Assembly: GCA_008933045.1 (NCBI GenBank)
Contig: WBXJ01000072.1
Coordinates: 1-11,782, forward strand
DNA length: 11,782 nucleotides
Direction: 5' to 3'
Source of the DNA: Verrucomicrobiota bacterium
GTDB lineage: Bacteria > Verrucomicrobiota > Verrucomicrobiia > Limisphaerales > SXQI01
Of this stretch, positions 1 through 7,755 are shown piece after piece (the stretch's first letter is position 1; every line of letters begins with the position of its first letter). Below the pieces are notes generated by a model. The model ran no database searches. It had not been told where the DNA came from and saw only the letters and a list, made by a program, of their open reading frames with translations. The position numbers were made by a program, and so were the translations under genes.

Positions 1-1
1 A

Positions 2-421
2 CTCTCCCTAAAGTCACACGTCACGTTTCTTGGCCCATTATCGGAATCTGAAAAAGATTCACACCTTCGCCAGGCGCACTTTATTCTGCACACTTCACAA
101 CGTGAAGGTTGGGGTTTGAACATTATTGAAGCCAATGCAATGGGTACGCCAGGAGCGGTTTATCCCGTGCCCGGCTTGATTGAATCTACGCTCGATAATC
201 AGACCGGCATTGTTGCCAGAAACGAAACTCCTTCCGCGCTGGCTGATCGGCTCATCGAAACGTTGCAACAACCTGAGCATTATTCCTCACTACGCGTTCA
301 GGCTTGGGAACGTGCCAAGACCATGCATTGGTCGAAGATACTTCCACACGCCGCCGATTGGCTTGAGGCCATGGCTCACCCGCCTCAGACTAACCCTGCT
401 CCACCTCACGTTGTGCGATGA
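2..421 (+). CDS. Glycosyltransferase, GT4-like, 3' part only
   Basis: This is the C-terminal 139 residues of a group 1 (GT4, GT-B fold) glycosyltransferase; the start lies left of the window and the first complete codon is at base 2. The visible part is the nucleotide-sugar-binding half. It has a strand reading HVTFLGPLSE, then SQREGWGLNIIEANAMGTP, which contains the E-x7-E motif typical of retaining GT4 enzymes, then a helix and loop (PGLIEST...GIVAR) that normally contact the donor. The family transfers sugars from activated donors to polysaccharide, lipid or protein acceptors at the cytoplasmic face of the membrane. The donor and acceptor here cannot be read. The stop TGA overlaps the next gene's ATG as ATGA, so the two are almost certainly co-transcribed and translationally coupled. 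Membership of the superfamily is secure; the exact role is unknown. Confidence 0.85.
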   Translation, partial: LSLKSHVTFLGPLSESEKDSHLRQAHFILHTSQREGWGLNIIEANAMGTPGAVYPVPGLIESTLDNQTGIVARNETPSALADRLIETLQQPEHYSSLRVQAWERAKTMHWSKILPHAADWLEAMAHPPQTNPAPPHVVR

Positions 422-1575
422 AAATCCTCGTCGTCCATAACTCGTTGAACGACTCCAAGTCACTCTCCGGTGCGCTCCGACACTTTCTTGTCATGGCAAA
501 TGAGTGGACCGCGATGGGTCATCAGACCGATTTTCTTTGCGCAAAATGCGCCTTTCCACAGATTCGAGAACTTGCGCCGCATGCAGGTCTAATCTCAAGC
601 GACAATCTCTTCGATGCCACGCAGTACATCAGCCAAACTTGGCGTTATCTTCCAGCTTACGCGTGGCGACTGATCACTTGCCACTTCACACGATTGCCAG
701 AGAAATACGACGTCGTTTTTGCGTCGAGTCAAATCCTGTTCGAGATCCAGCCCGCGATGGTTTTAGCTCGACGATTGGGAGCTAAACTTGCCGTAAAAAT
801 TCATCATGTGGTATCGGCTCAGCGTAAACCCACTGGGTTTTTCGACCGCTTGTTTTGCTATTTCGAGCGTCGATCCGGTCAATGGATTCACGATCGTGGA
901 GACCGATTGATTTGCAGCACCCAAATTGTCCTCGATCATTTTCACGAGATTCAACAATCACTCGGGATCTCCCCTAGCCCGGGGTTGACGAGCGGCTACG
1001 GGGTTGATACGGCGGCATTCGATCAACTCACCGGCGAACCTAAGCTCTACGACGTCGTCCACCTCGCGCGCATCCATCAAACCAAAGGCGTGTTGGATCT
1101 TCCAGAAATCTGGCACGCCGTCCGCGCGAAACACGCACACGCGAAGCTTCTTATCATCGGCGAGGGTCCTCATCGCGCACTCACGGAGCAGGCCTTTCGT
1201 GATCTTGGTCTGAGTGAATCAGTGACTTTCACAGGAGGTATCGACGAGTTGACGAAGAACCGGCTAGTGCGCCAGTCAAAAATCGGGCTCAGCGTTTCGT
1301 ACGAAGAAGGTTGGGGTCTCTCCGTAAACGAGTTTCTTGCGGCACAGCTTCCAGTCGTCGCTTACCGCCTGCCTGTTTTCGATTTAGTGTTTAAGAACCA
1401 ATTGGAATCTGTGCCACTCGGTGATAAGCAAGCCGCCGCCAAGTCCATTTGTTTGCTGCTCGAAAACCCAGATCGCTGTGAAGAGTTGGGAGTATTGGGC
1501 CGTGCTTTCGTTCAAAGTTACGACATTGGCTCTGTGGCACGAGCCGAGTTAGCCGCGCTACAATCGTTGTTTTGA
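418..1575 (+). CDS. Glycosyltransferase family 4 protein
   Basis: This is a complete 385-residue GT-B glycosyltransferase. It begins with a Rossmann strand and a glycine-bearing loop (MKILVVHNSL...SGALRHF), as in many GT4 N-domains. The donor-binding C-domain starts around residue 205 with a conserved basic segment (LARIHQTKGV, R218 and K223) and a GEGP turn at 248-251. The E-x7-E motif is E297...E305 within YEEGWGLSVNEF. The length is normal for the family. It has no signal peptide or clear membrane helix, so a cytoplasmic or membrane-peripheral enzyme of polysaccharide or glycan assembly is inferred. The ATG shares the ATGA overlap with the preceding glycosyltransferase, which decides the start; there is no separate Shine-Dalgarno. 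The two glycosyltransferases are too divergent outside the motif to be called a recent duplication. The + coding strand is C-rich (bases 1021-1080: 24 C, 11 G), unlike the opp genes further right. Confidence 0.88.
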   Translation: MKILVVHNSLNDSKSLSGALRHFLVMANEWTAMGHQTDFLCAKCAFPQIRELAPHAGLISSDNLFDATQYISQTWRYLPAYAWRLITCHFTRLPEKYDVVFASSQILFEIQPAMVLARRLGAKLAVKIHHVVSAQRKPTGFFDRLFCYFERRSGQWIHDRGDRLICSTQIVLDHFHEIQQSLGISPSPGLTSGYGVDTAAFDQLTGEPKLYDVVHLARIHQTKGVLDLPEIWHAVRAKHAHAKLLIIGEGPHRALTEQAFRDLGLSESVTFTGGIDELTKNRLVRQSKIGLSVSYEEGWGLSVNEFLAAQLPVVAYRLPVFDLVFKNQLESVPLGDKQAAAKSICLLLENPDRCEELGVLGRAFVQSYDIGSVARAELAALQSLF

Positions 1576-1602
1576 GCAATAGGACTAGACTTAAATTATA
1601 AC
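1572..1602 (+). promoter_or_regulatory. Possible promoter for the Xer recombinase gene
   Basis: The 50-bp gap after the glycosyltransferase is AT-rich and contains TATAAC at 1597-1602, a 5/6 match to a sigma-70 -10 box. The best upstream partner is TTGAGC at 1572-1577, with a long 19-bp spacer and overlapping the preceding stop codon. Transcription would start about 15 bp before the recombinase ATG. The spacing is poor and promoters of this phylum are not well characterised, so read-through from the upstream operon is an equally good explanation. Confidence 0.25.
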
Positions 1603-1625
1603 ACGCAAACCACTACCGCCACTGC

Positions 1626-2582
1626 ATGGAACCTGATGCCCACATCGCACAGTTTCTTGACTACCTAACCGTCGAACGAGGAACCTCGAGCTATACCTTG
1701 CGCAACTATCAGCACGCGCTCGCCGAGTTCTCGACCTGGTACCACGAAGCGTTCAAAGTTGCTCCTTGTTGGGTTGATTTGGTTCGCAATGATTTTCGTG
1801 CTTATCTCCGCTCATTAGGCCGCCGCAAACTTGGACAATCTTCCATTCAACTTCGTTTCTCCGCGTTGCGTTCGTTCTACAAATTCTTGATACAACGTGG
1901 ATATTTATCGAGCTCACCGATCAAGAATTTGTTCCTGCCAAAGCTTAGCAAGCGTCTTCCAAAATTTTTGACACCCAGTCAGATGTTAGAGCTGTTAAGG
2001 GCCCCTCTTAATCGATGGAAAAATAAACAACAGAAGTCGAAGAGAAAAATTGAAGTCCTTCCTTATCTCCGAGACACGGCAATTCTTGAAACAATTTATT
2101 CATGCGGACTCAGAATCAGCGAGCTCTGCGGGTTACTCATTGAGAATATTCAATGGAACGAACAACTAATCCGTGTTCTTGGAAAGGGACAAAAGGAGCG
2201 ACAAATCCCAATCGGCGCACCTGCTCTGGAAGCGATTCGACTTTATCTTCGTACGTCTGAACGAATCACAACCTCTGGAGCTGTATTCTGTCAGCATCGG
2301 AAGAATACCGTTGAGCCACATGAAACCGGAGCGAAGGTGATGTATCCCCGCCTGATCCAACTTCGGCTTAAGACCTATTTGGCTCAGGCGGAGCTCGATC
2401 CAAAGGTAAGTCCGCACAAATTGAGACATAGCTACGCGACCCATCTACTCGATGCCGGAGCCGACCTGCGCAGTGTTCAAGAGCTACTCGGACATGCCCA
2501 CTTGGTCACCACTCAGATCTATACGCATATCTCCACCGATCGATTGAAACGGGCCTACGCAAAATCCCACCCTCGGGCTTAG
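1626..2582 (+). CDS. xerC: Tyrosine recombinase XerC/XerD-like
   Basis: This is a 318-residue site-specific tyrosine recombinase. The N-terminal SAM-like core-binding domain spans about residues 5-95. The catalytic domain holds every active-site residue: R163 (GLRISEL), K187 in the beta-hairpin (GKGQKERQIPI), H264 and R267 (HKLRHSYATHLL), H290 (LLGHAHL) and the nucleophile Y299 (IYTHIS). The tail RLKRAYAKSHPRA matches the ending usual in XerC/XerD rather than in phage integrases, so chromosome-dimer resolution at dif is the likely role. It is about 20 residues longer than E. coli XerC or XerD; part of this is a Lys/Arg-rich insertion at about 129-141, just before the first catalytic helix. 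There is no Shine-Dalgarno before the ATG. XerC and XerD cannot be told apart here, and a dedicated mobile-element recombinase is possible, but no attachment site, repeat or cargo is visible next to it. Confidence 0.88.
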   Translation: MEPDAHIAQFLDYLTVERGTSSYTLRNYQHALAEFSTWYHEAFKVAPCWVDLVRNDFRAYLRSLGRRKLGQSSIQLRFSALRSFYKFLIQRGYLSSSPIKNLFLPKLSKRLPKFLTPSQMLELLRAPLNRWKNKQQKSKRKIEVLPYLRDTAILETIYSCGLRISELCGLLIENIQWNEQLIRVLGKGQKERQIPIGAPALEAIRLYLRTSERITTSGAVFCQHRKNTVEPHETGAKVMYPRLIQLRLKTYLAQAELDPKVSPHKLRHSYATHLLDAGADLRSVQELLGHAHLVTTQIYTHISTDRLKRAYAKSHPRA

Positions 2583-2638
2583 CTGAATCTCATCTTCGGA
2601 CTTTTCAAGTAGGTGCTATTCCCGCCATCTTACTCCTC

Positions 2639-4027
2639 ATGCGTCCTGTCCAAAGCACAATGCCGGTGTCTCGTTTTTTAACACTGCTTGCCTTTTGCTT
2701 TTTAGTCGCGGCAACGAGTCGGTTCTCATGTGCAGCAGGGCCATCGGTCAGTTTCACTGCGGACATCGCGCCTTTGTTGCAGCGTCGATGCGTCGTTTGC
2801 CACGGACTGGAGAAAGCAAAAGGTCAATACCGATTGGATACTTTTGGTGGTTTGTTGAAGCGCGGTTCGAGCGATAAACCGTCAGTTGTGCCGGGAAAAC
2901 CGGAGGCGAGTTTGCTCTATCAGTTGCTTTTGGAGAAAAGCCCTGAGGACAGAATGCCTCAAGACGCGGACGCGCTTTCCTCGACCGAAATTGCATTAGT
3001 AAAATCTTGGATATTGAGTGGCGCCAAGTTTGACGGCTCGAGCCACTCCACTCCATTAGCCCGTTTTCTGCCAACGCCTCCACATCCATCCGCACCGAAA
3101 CGATACAAACACCCTTGGCCTATCACAGCGATCGTGTTTAGCAACGACGGTACGCAATTGGTGACCAGCGGTTATCACGAAATTAATTTTTGGAACGCCA
3201 ACACCGGAGCACTGCTGCGGCGGGTCGGTGGAATGCCAGAGCGGATCCATTCCTTAGCATGGCAGCCCGCGGGAACACTGCTGGCAGTGGGTGGTGGTTC
3301 ACCCGGTCGTTCGGGCGAACTTTTCTTGTTAAATCTCGCCCTCCAATCGGTGCCACGCGCCATCGCGATCACTGCCGACGAGATTCTTTGCGCTTCCTTT
3401 TCTCCCGATGGTCAACGATTGGCAATAGGTAGCGCGGATAAATCAGTTCGTGTGTTTACGATTCCTCAAGGGCGAGAAATTCTTAGATTAGACCAACACT
3501 CAGATTGGGTACACGGCGTGGTATTTTCACCGGATGGCACGTGGCTTGCCTCGGCCAGTCGCGACCGAACGGCCCGCGTTTATAATTCCACCAATGGCAA
3601 CTCCATCTCGACGTTTCGAGGTCATAATGCAGCGGTCGAGTCCGTTTTATTCAAGACAGATGGAAAGGTGGTTCTCACCGCCGGGGCTGATCGCACGGTG
3701 CGAACTTGGGACGGCATTGATGGGGAGCACGCTGGGACATTCGCGAAGTTCGACACTTCGATTACTCGGTTGCACTTGGCAGACGGAACGATGCTGATGG
3801 GTTTGGCCGATGGTCAGATCGTGCATCGGAATCTTCCTGATGGAAAGGAAGGGGCCGTGACAAACATTATCGAGGGTCGCGTCGCCGCCTTAGCCTTTCA
3901 TCAGGCCACCGGTCAAATCGCTGCGGGTATGCACGATGGCCGCGTCCGAGTTTGGGGAATCCGAGGTGGCGTGTGTGGAAACGAGTTTATCGCATCGCCG
4001 GGTCTCGCAAAATCACCCCGCCCCTGA
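2639..4027 (+). CDS. Exported cytochrome c domain (PSCyt1-like) fused to WD40 propeller
   Basis: This 462-residue protein starts with a signal peptide (hydrophobic core about residues 13-26, FLTLLAFCFLVAA). A cytochrome-c-like domain follows with one heme motif, CVVCH at 51-55, and a likely distal ligand M106 in DRMPQDADALSSTEIALV. That layout is the planctomycete-type PSCyt1 domain. After a proline-rich linker (about 143-160), residues 160-450 form WD40 repeats; recognisable blades include FSPDGQRLAIGSADKSVRVF, FSPDGTWLASASRDRTARVY and a later repeat ending ADRTVRTWD. The chain therefore probably places a heme domain and a propeller in the periplasm, where the propeller would bind partners. 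No catalytic function is established for the family. Two starts are possible, ATG 2639 or ATG 2660 (MPVSRF), both keeping the signal peptide and neither having a Shine-Dalgarno. It converges on the DUF1501 gene, its usual partner family, with 15 bp between stops. Confidence 0.88.
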   Translation: MRPVQSTMPVSRFLTLLAFCFLVAATSRFSCAAGPSVSFTADIAPLLQRRCVVCHGLEKAKGQYRLDTFGGLLKRGSSDKPSVVPGKPEASLLYQLLLEKSPEDRMPQDADALSSTEIALVKSWILSGAKFDGSSHSTPLARFLPTPPHPSAPKRYKHPWPITAIVFSNDGTQLVTSGYHEINFWNANTGALLRRVGGMPERIHSLAWQPAGTLLAVGGGSPGRSGELFLLNLALQSVPRAIAITADEILCASFSPDGQRLAIGSADKSVRVFTIPQGREILRLDQHSDWVHGVVFSPDGTWLASASRDRTARVYNSTNGNSISTFRGHNAAVESVLFKTDGKVVLTAGADRTVRTWDGIDGEHAGTFAKFDTSITRLHLADGTMLMGLADGQIVHRNLPDGKEGAVTNIIEGRVAALAFHQATGQIAAGMHDGRVRVWGIRGGVCGNEFIASPGLAKSPRP

Positions 4028-4042
4028 TGGGATCGATGCGCC

Positions 4043-5443
4043 TTACGCGATGACATCAAGTACCGGTTGACCATCCGAAATCAGCACCGGTCGTTGCTGG
4101 GTATTGTGAACTTCAGAGTGCGGATCAATGCCGAGCAGATGATAGATCGTGGCCGCAAGATCATCAGGACGCACTGGCTTTTCAGCAGGATAAGAACCGG
4201 TCCGATCCGAAGCACCATAAACAAACCCTCGTTTCACCCCACCTCCCGCGAGCAGAGTTGTGTAGCATTGCGGCCAGTGGTCACGACTCGCGTCCTTATT
4301 GATTTTTGGCGTGCGCCCAAACTCTCCCATCCAGACAACGAGCGTGGTATCGAGCAATCCCCGCATTTCGAGATCGTTTAAGAAGGTTGGTAACGTGTGC
4401 TCAGTGATGGGTAAGTGATATTTCTCGATGATCGGAAACATCCGTGTGTTATTGAATCCGTGCGTGTCCCAACCTCCAGCCTCCGTGCTTTGGCCACCGA
4501 TGGATTCCGAAAAATAAACTGTCACGAATTTCGTGCCCGCCTCGACCAAACGTCGCGCCAGCAGGCAACTCTGACCGTAGGTGGTGCGACCGTAAGCATC
4601 GCGCACAACGTCTGGTTCCTCCGCAATATTAAACGCTTTCCGCAACCGTGGCGATTGGAGCATCGCCATTGCCTTGTCGTAGTAAGCATCAAACCCACGT
4701 GTCGTCGAAACATCCATCAGGCGTGCTTGTTGATCCACCATTTTTTGCAATTCGCGCCTCGCCTGCATGCGTTCAAACGAGATGTTCGCTGGCAGACTTA
4801 GCTCGGGAAGGCTGAAGGTTGGCGAGTTCGGATCCTGGGAGAAAAAGAACGGATCGTGATTCTTTCCGAGAAAACTCGCATGTTGTCCAGGCACCACTGA
4901 GCCATCTGAAATCACGTAGGGATACGAAACCGCCGTGGGGACTTCACTCCCACCCGGAGCCAACCGATCCACCACCGAGCCATAGCCGGGGAACAGGTCG
5001 TTCGAATCGCGCAACCGTTGGTCGTCCGTCGCAGGTGCGTGGCCGCTCAGTGCGTAGTAACCGGCTGAGACATGGTTGTTCATCGTGTGATGCATCGACC
5101 GTATCAGCGTCACCTTATCCATGATCTTCGCCGTCTTTGCCAGATGCTCCGACACTTGAATTCCATCCGCACTGCTAGAAATCGGTTTGTAAGGGCCGCG
5201 AATGGTCTCTGGAGCATCCGGCTTCATGTCGAACATATCCAGATGACTTGGCCCACCATACTGAAAAAGAAACACGACCGATTTGACCTTTGATTTCGTC
5301 GGCTTCGTCACGACGGAGGGCGCTGATTCTGCACGCAATAAACCCGGCAATGTCAGGCCCAGCAATCCAAGCCCGCCTACCTTGATTGCTTGGCGACGGG
5401 AGACTCCCTGAGCGAAACTGGAACAGAAAAAAGGATGTTTCAT
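4043..5443 (-). CDS. DUF1501 family protein with Tat signal
   Basis: This is a 466-residue DUF1501 protein. It opens with a twin-arginine signal (SRRQAIK at 15-21, then a hydrophobic stretch to about residue 37, LLRA), so export in folded form is predicted. DUF1501 is related to the alkaline phosphatase/sulfatase fold. The family's conserved blocks are present: FLFQYGGPSHLDMFD (58-72), IRSMHHTMNNHVSAGYYALSG (114-134), GWDTHGFN (324-331), GEFGRTP (373-379) and RDHWP (387-391). The Asp, His and Glu residues in them suggest a metal site, although the reaction is not known. It is the second gene of an operon: its ATG lies one base after the stop of the PSCyt2/PSD1 gene (TAA-C-ATG), the standard pairing of these families in Planctomycetota and Verrucomicrobiota. 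The length is normal and no defect is seen. The family is certain; the function is unknown. Confidence 0.92.
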   Translation of the reverse strand: MKHPFFCSSFAQGVSRRQAIKVGGLGLLGLTLPGLLRAESAPSVVTKPTKSKVKSVVFLFQYGGPSHLDMFDMKPDAPETIRGPYKPISSSADGIQVSEHLAKTAKIMDKVTLIRSMHHTMNNHVSAGYYALSGHAPATDDQRLRDSNDLFPGYGSVVDRLAPGGSEVPTAVSYPYVISDGSVVPGQHASFLGKNHDPFFFSQDPNSPTFSLPELSLPANISFERMQARRELQKMVDQQARLMDVSTTRGFDAYYDKAMAMLQSPRLRKAFNIAEEPDVVRDAYGRTTYGQSCLLARRLVEAGTKFVTVYFSESIGGQSTEAGGWDTHGFNNTRMFPIIEKYHLPITEHTLPTFLNDLEMRGLLDTTLVVWMGEFGRTPKINKDASRDHWPQCYTTLLAGGGVKRGFVYGASDRTGSYPAEKPVRPDDLAATIYHLLGIDPHSEVHNTQQRPVLISDGQPVLDVIA

Positions 5444-5444
5444 G

Positions 5445-7691
5445 TTACCTCCGGAATACGAATTCTTTTGAGTTAATCAAAGCCCAAGCGATGTCTTCAA
5501 GAGCGAATCGCTTATCGGTTGCTCTCTCCAGAGATTCGACCAACGGTTTCAATTCTGCTGCCGCTGGCGGTCGGGAAAGTGCGGACCAATAAAGTGTCTC
5601 CACAGGTGCCGTCCAATCCTTTGAATCCTTGACCAAATCGCCTAGTCGGTTTTTTGGATTCGTGAGCAAACTGTTCAGCAAGGGCCCGCTCAATAGCTGG
5701 AATGCTTGACTCATCGTCGTCTCGTTGGATCGCTCGCTTTCCGAGCAAACAAGTCGCGCCGGTTTTCCGAACGCCGCCATAAATTTATCCTCGGGAGATT
5801 TCAGGGGCTTATAAAACTTCCGGCCTTCGATCATTTGCGATGCTCGCGTGCCTTTTGTTTGACCCTCCAACTTCAACGGCACGCCGATCGCCAGACTCTG
5901 AGAATCCAATAATTGTTCAGCACTCAACCGCCGTAGATGGTTATGGGCATAATTGCCTTCGTCATCGGCGTTGGTCTCGTTGCTTTCGGAAGCTAATTGA
6001 TAGGTTCGCGAATTCATAATCACAGGGATTAAATGTCGCAGATCGAATCGATTTGCGGAGAGTTCCTGCGCCAACAACTCAAGCAACTCGGGATGTGAGG
6101 CTGGATTGCTCGAACGAAAATCATCCACAGGATCCACCAGACCTCTACCCATGAGATGGAACCAAATTCGGTTGGCCTGCATTTTTGAAAACCAACTATT
6201 CTCAGGGCTCGTCAACCACTCTCCCAACGCGTCCAACTCATCGCGCCCATCCGGCAGCTTTAGATCTGCAATGATGGCACCACCCAGCAGACGAGGCGTC
6301 GCCGGCTTGCTGATTCGTGGGTTCGTCCAAACCGCTTTATTAGTCAGATAGACAATCTGGTCACCCTTGAACTCGTGCTTATCATTTTCGTCCGTGCGCT
6401 TGTTCTCAAGAATCTGATAATCCACCCGCGCAAAAACCGCTGTCCAGTTATGGTAATCATCTTGAGTCCAGCGTTCAAAGGGATGGTTATGGCATTGAGC
6501 ACAATTCAACCGAGCCCCAAGAAAAAGCTGCGCCGTGTTTTCAGCCCGTTGCGTCGCCGTTCGATTGGCCCGATACCAGTTCGCTGGTGCGTTCGTATAA
6601 GTGCTGCCCCTCGCAGAAACCAATTCTCGGGCAAACTGATCCAATGGTTTATTCGTCGAAAAACTCTGATGAATCCAATCGTAAAATACCTGCATCCCCT
6701 TCGGATCGAGTTGGCGCTCTTCCAGCTTCAAGAGGTCAGCCCATTTTAGGGTCCAAAAATCAGCGAATTCTGGCCGCTGAAGCAACGTATCAACTAATCG
6801 TTTCCGCTTATCTGGTGCCTGATCCGATACGAACGATTTTGACTCAATCTCCGTCGGAATTAACCCTAATAAATCCAGAAACGCACGACGTAAAAAAACA
6901 TCATCCCCTGCTAACGGTGAAGGATTCATGCGTAATGTACGAAGCTTATCAAACACCTGATGATCCACGAAATTATTCTCTGGCGGCTGGCTCCATTTGA
7001 ACTGCGGACGCTTAGGAACAAACGCCAATCGCACCGGCATCTGCTTCTCTAAAAAGCGGACGTTCACCGTGGTCTCCCCAGAGCGAAGACTTTTGACTAG
7101 TCCTTGCGGAGAAACAGTCACCAAAAAATTGGCAGGATCATAAACCGCTACCGAAGAAACATCGCGCTGCGAACCATCAGAGAAAATGGCTCGCACTTTG
7201 ATTTTGACCTCACGCTGAGGCTCGATCAACACCTGATCCCGTGGTGAGACATCCAAACGCACGAGCTTCGGCGCATCAGCCCCATCGTCCTTCGCACCCG
7301 CCGCCACCCACCGTGTAAGCAAGTGCCACGATTCAGACTGCGTGCGGAATCGTTGCCCACCCTCGTGAGCAATCGCGGTTGACCCCTTAAGCAAGATCAA
7401 GCTATTCGTCGCTTCAAGAGTATTAACTCGACGCCCCGACTGATCACGGGTCAACGCCAACCAATCGAGATCAGGATCTTGCCCCCGCAAGGAAAGCTTA
7501 AAGCCTCCCTTGCCATTCGCATTACCGTGGCAAGTGCCCGCATTACAACCCGCCTTCGACATCAGCGGCATGATATCATTGCGAAAGGAAACCTCCGACC
7601 TTGATTCCCCCGCGAAAACCGCAGAGCCAAAGCCGAAGAGTCCCACAACAGCGGCAAACCCGCGCACCATGCATTCCCAACGTAAATTCAC
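5445..7691 (-). CDS. PSCyt2/PSD1 (DUF1549-DUF1553) protein with Ig-like domain
   Basis: This 748-residue exported protein has several domains. A signal peptide runs to about residue 27 (AAVVGLFGFGSAVFA). A cytochrome-like segment carries C49-NAGT-C54-H55, a CX4CH heme-type motif. A bacterial Ig-like (BIG2) domain spans about 143-225 (IKVRAIFSDGSQRDVSSVAVY...GETTVNVRF). DUF1549/PSCyt2 spans about 235-440 and contains C397-AQ-C400-H401 in LNCAQCHNHPFERWTQDDY. DUF1553/PSD1 runs from about 485 to the C-terminus (MQANRIWFHLMGRGLV, NSRTYQLASE, RRLSAEQLLD). The family is expanded in planctomycetes and verrucomicrobia; a periplasmic redox or polymer-related role has been supposed but not settled. It is the first gene of an operon with DUF1501. 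The longest reading starts at GTG 7691; ATG 7670 (MVRGF) also leaves a complete signal peptide and fits the predicted promoter better. Neither start has a clear Shine-Dalgarno. Confidence 0.9.
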   Translation of the reverse strand: MNLRWECMVRGFAAVVGLFGFGSAVFAGESRSEVSFRNDIMPLMSKAGCNAGTCHGNANGKGGFKLSLRGQDPDLDWLALTRDQSGRRVNTLEATNSLILLKGSTAIAHEGGQRFRTQSESWHLLTRWVAAGAKDDGADAPKLVRLDVSPRDQVLIEPQREVKIKVRAIFSDGSQRDVSSVAVYDPANFLVTVSPQGLVKSLRSGETTVNVRFLEKQMPVRLAFVPKRPQFKWSQPPENNFVDHQVFDKLRTLRMNPSPLAGDDVFLRRAFLDLLGLIPTEIESKSFVSDQAPDKRKRLVDTLLQRPEFADFWTLKWADLLKLEERQLDPKGMQVFYDWIHQSFSTNKPLDQFARELVSARGSTYTNAPANWYRANRTATQRAENTAQLFLGARLNCAQCHNHPFERWTQDDYHNWTAVFARVDYQILENKRTDENDKHEFKGDQIVYLTNKAVWTNPRISKPATPRLLGGAIIADLKLPDGRDELDALGEWLTSPENSWFSKMQANRIWFHLMGRGLVDPVDDFRSSNPASHPELLELLAQELSANRFDLRHLIPVIMNSRTYQLASESNETNADDEGNYAHNHLRRLSAEQLLDSQSLAIGVPLKLEGQTKGTRASQMIEGRKFYKPLKSPEDKFMAAFGKPARLVCSESERSNETTMSQAFQLLSGPLLNSLLTNPKNRLGDLVKDSKDWTAPVETLYWSALSRPPAAAELKPLVESLERATDKRFALEDIAWALINSKEFVFRR
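5448..5452 (-). promoter_or_regulatory. Strong Shine-Dalgarno for the DUF1501 gene
   Basis: On the minus strand GGAGG ends four bases before the DUF1501 ATG, and the stop codon of the upstream gene lies between them (GGAGG-TAAC-ATG). The site is inside the last codons of the PSCyt2/PSD1 gene, an arrangement typical of termination-reinitiation coupling. It is the only strong Shine-Dalgarno among the starts in this window. Confidence 0.7.
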
Positions 7692-7709
7692 TTTTAGAGG
7701 CCTTTAAAA
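7692..7709. repeat. Near-perfect 18-bp palindrome before the PSCyt2/PSD1 gene
   Basis: The 18 bases TTTTAGAGGCCTTTAAAA match their own reverse complement at 16 of 18 positions and centre on GGCC. There is no loop, so this looks like a dimeric protein-binding site rather than an RNA hairpin. It abuts the GTG start and would cover the transcription start if the adjacent promoter is real. An operator is plausible but unproven. Confidence 0.35.
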
Positions 7710-7738
7710 AAACTACAAACCCACCCACAAAACCTCAA
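7710..7738 (-). promoter_or_regulatory. Possible promoter of the PSCyt2/PSD1-DUF1501 operon
   Basis: On the minus strand TTGAGG (7733-7738) is followed after exactly 17 bp by TAGTTT (7710-7715). Both boxes are partial sigma-70 matches. Initiation near 7703 would leave about 12 nt before the GTG start or 33 nt before the ATG at 7670, which slightly favours the ATG. The -10 box is weak. Confidence 0.25.
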
Positions 7739-7755
7739 GAATGATCTATTCCATA

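Noticed and set aside
1576..1625. AT-rich stretch before the Xer gene as a possible dif site
   Set aside because: TTAAATTATAAC resembles one half-site by AT content only; there is no second inverted half-site with a 6-bp centre.
1626..2582. Xer gene as the integrase of a mobile element
   Set aside because: No tRNA, direct repeats or phage/element cargo flank it, and the C-terminus is of housekeeping Xer type.
2659..2740. Lipoprotein signal in the cytochrome-WD40 protein (cysteine at residue 31)
   Set aside because: The residues before the cysteine (SRFSC) do not fit a lipobox; ordinary signal-peptide cleavage is likelier.
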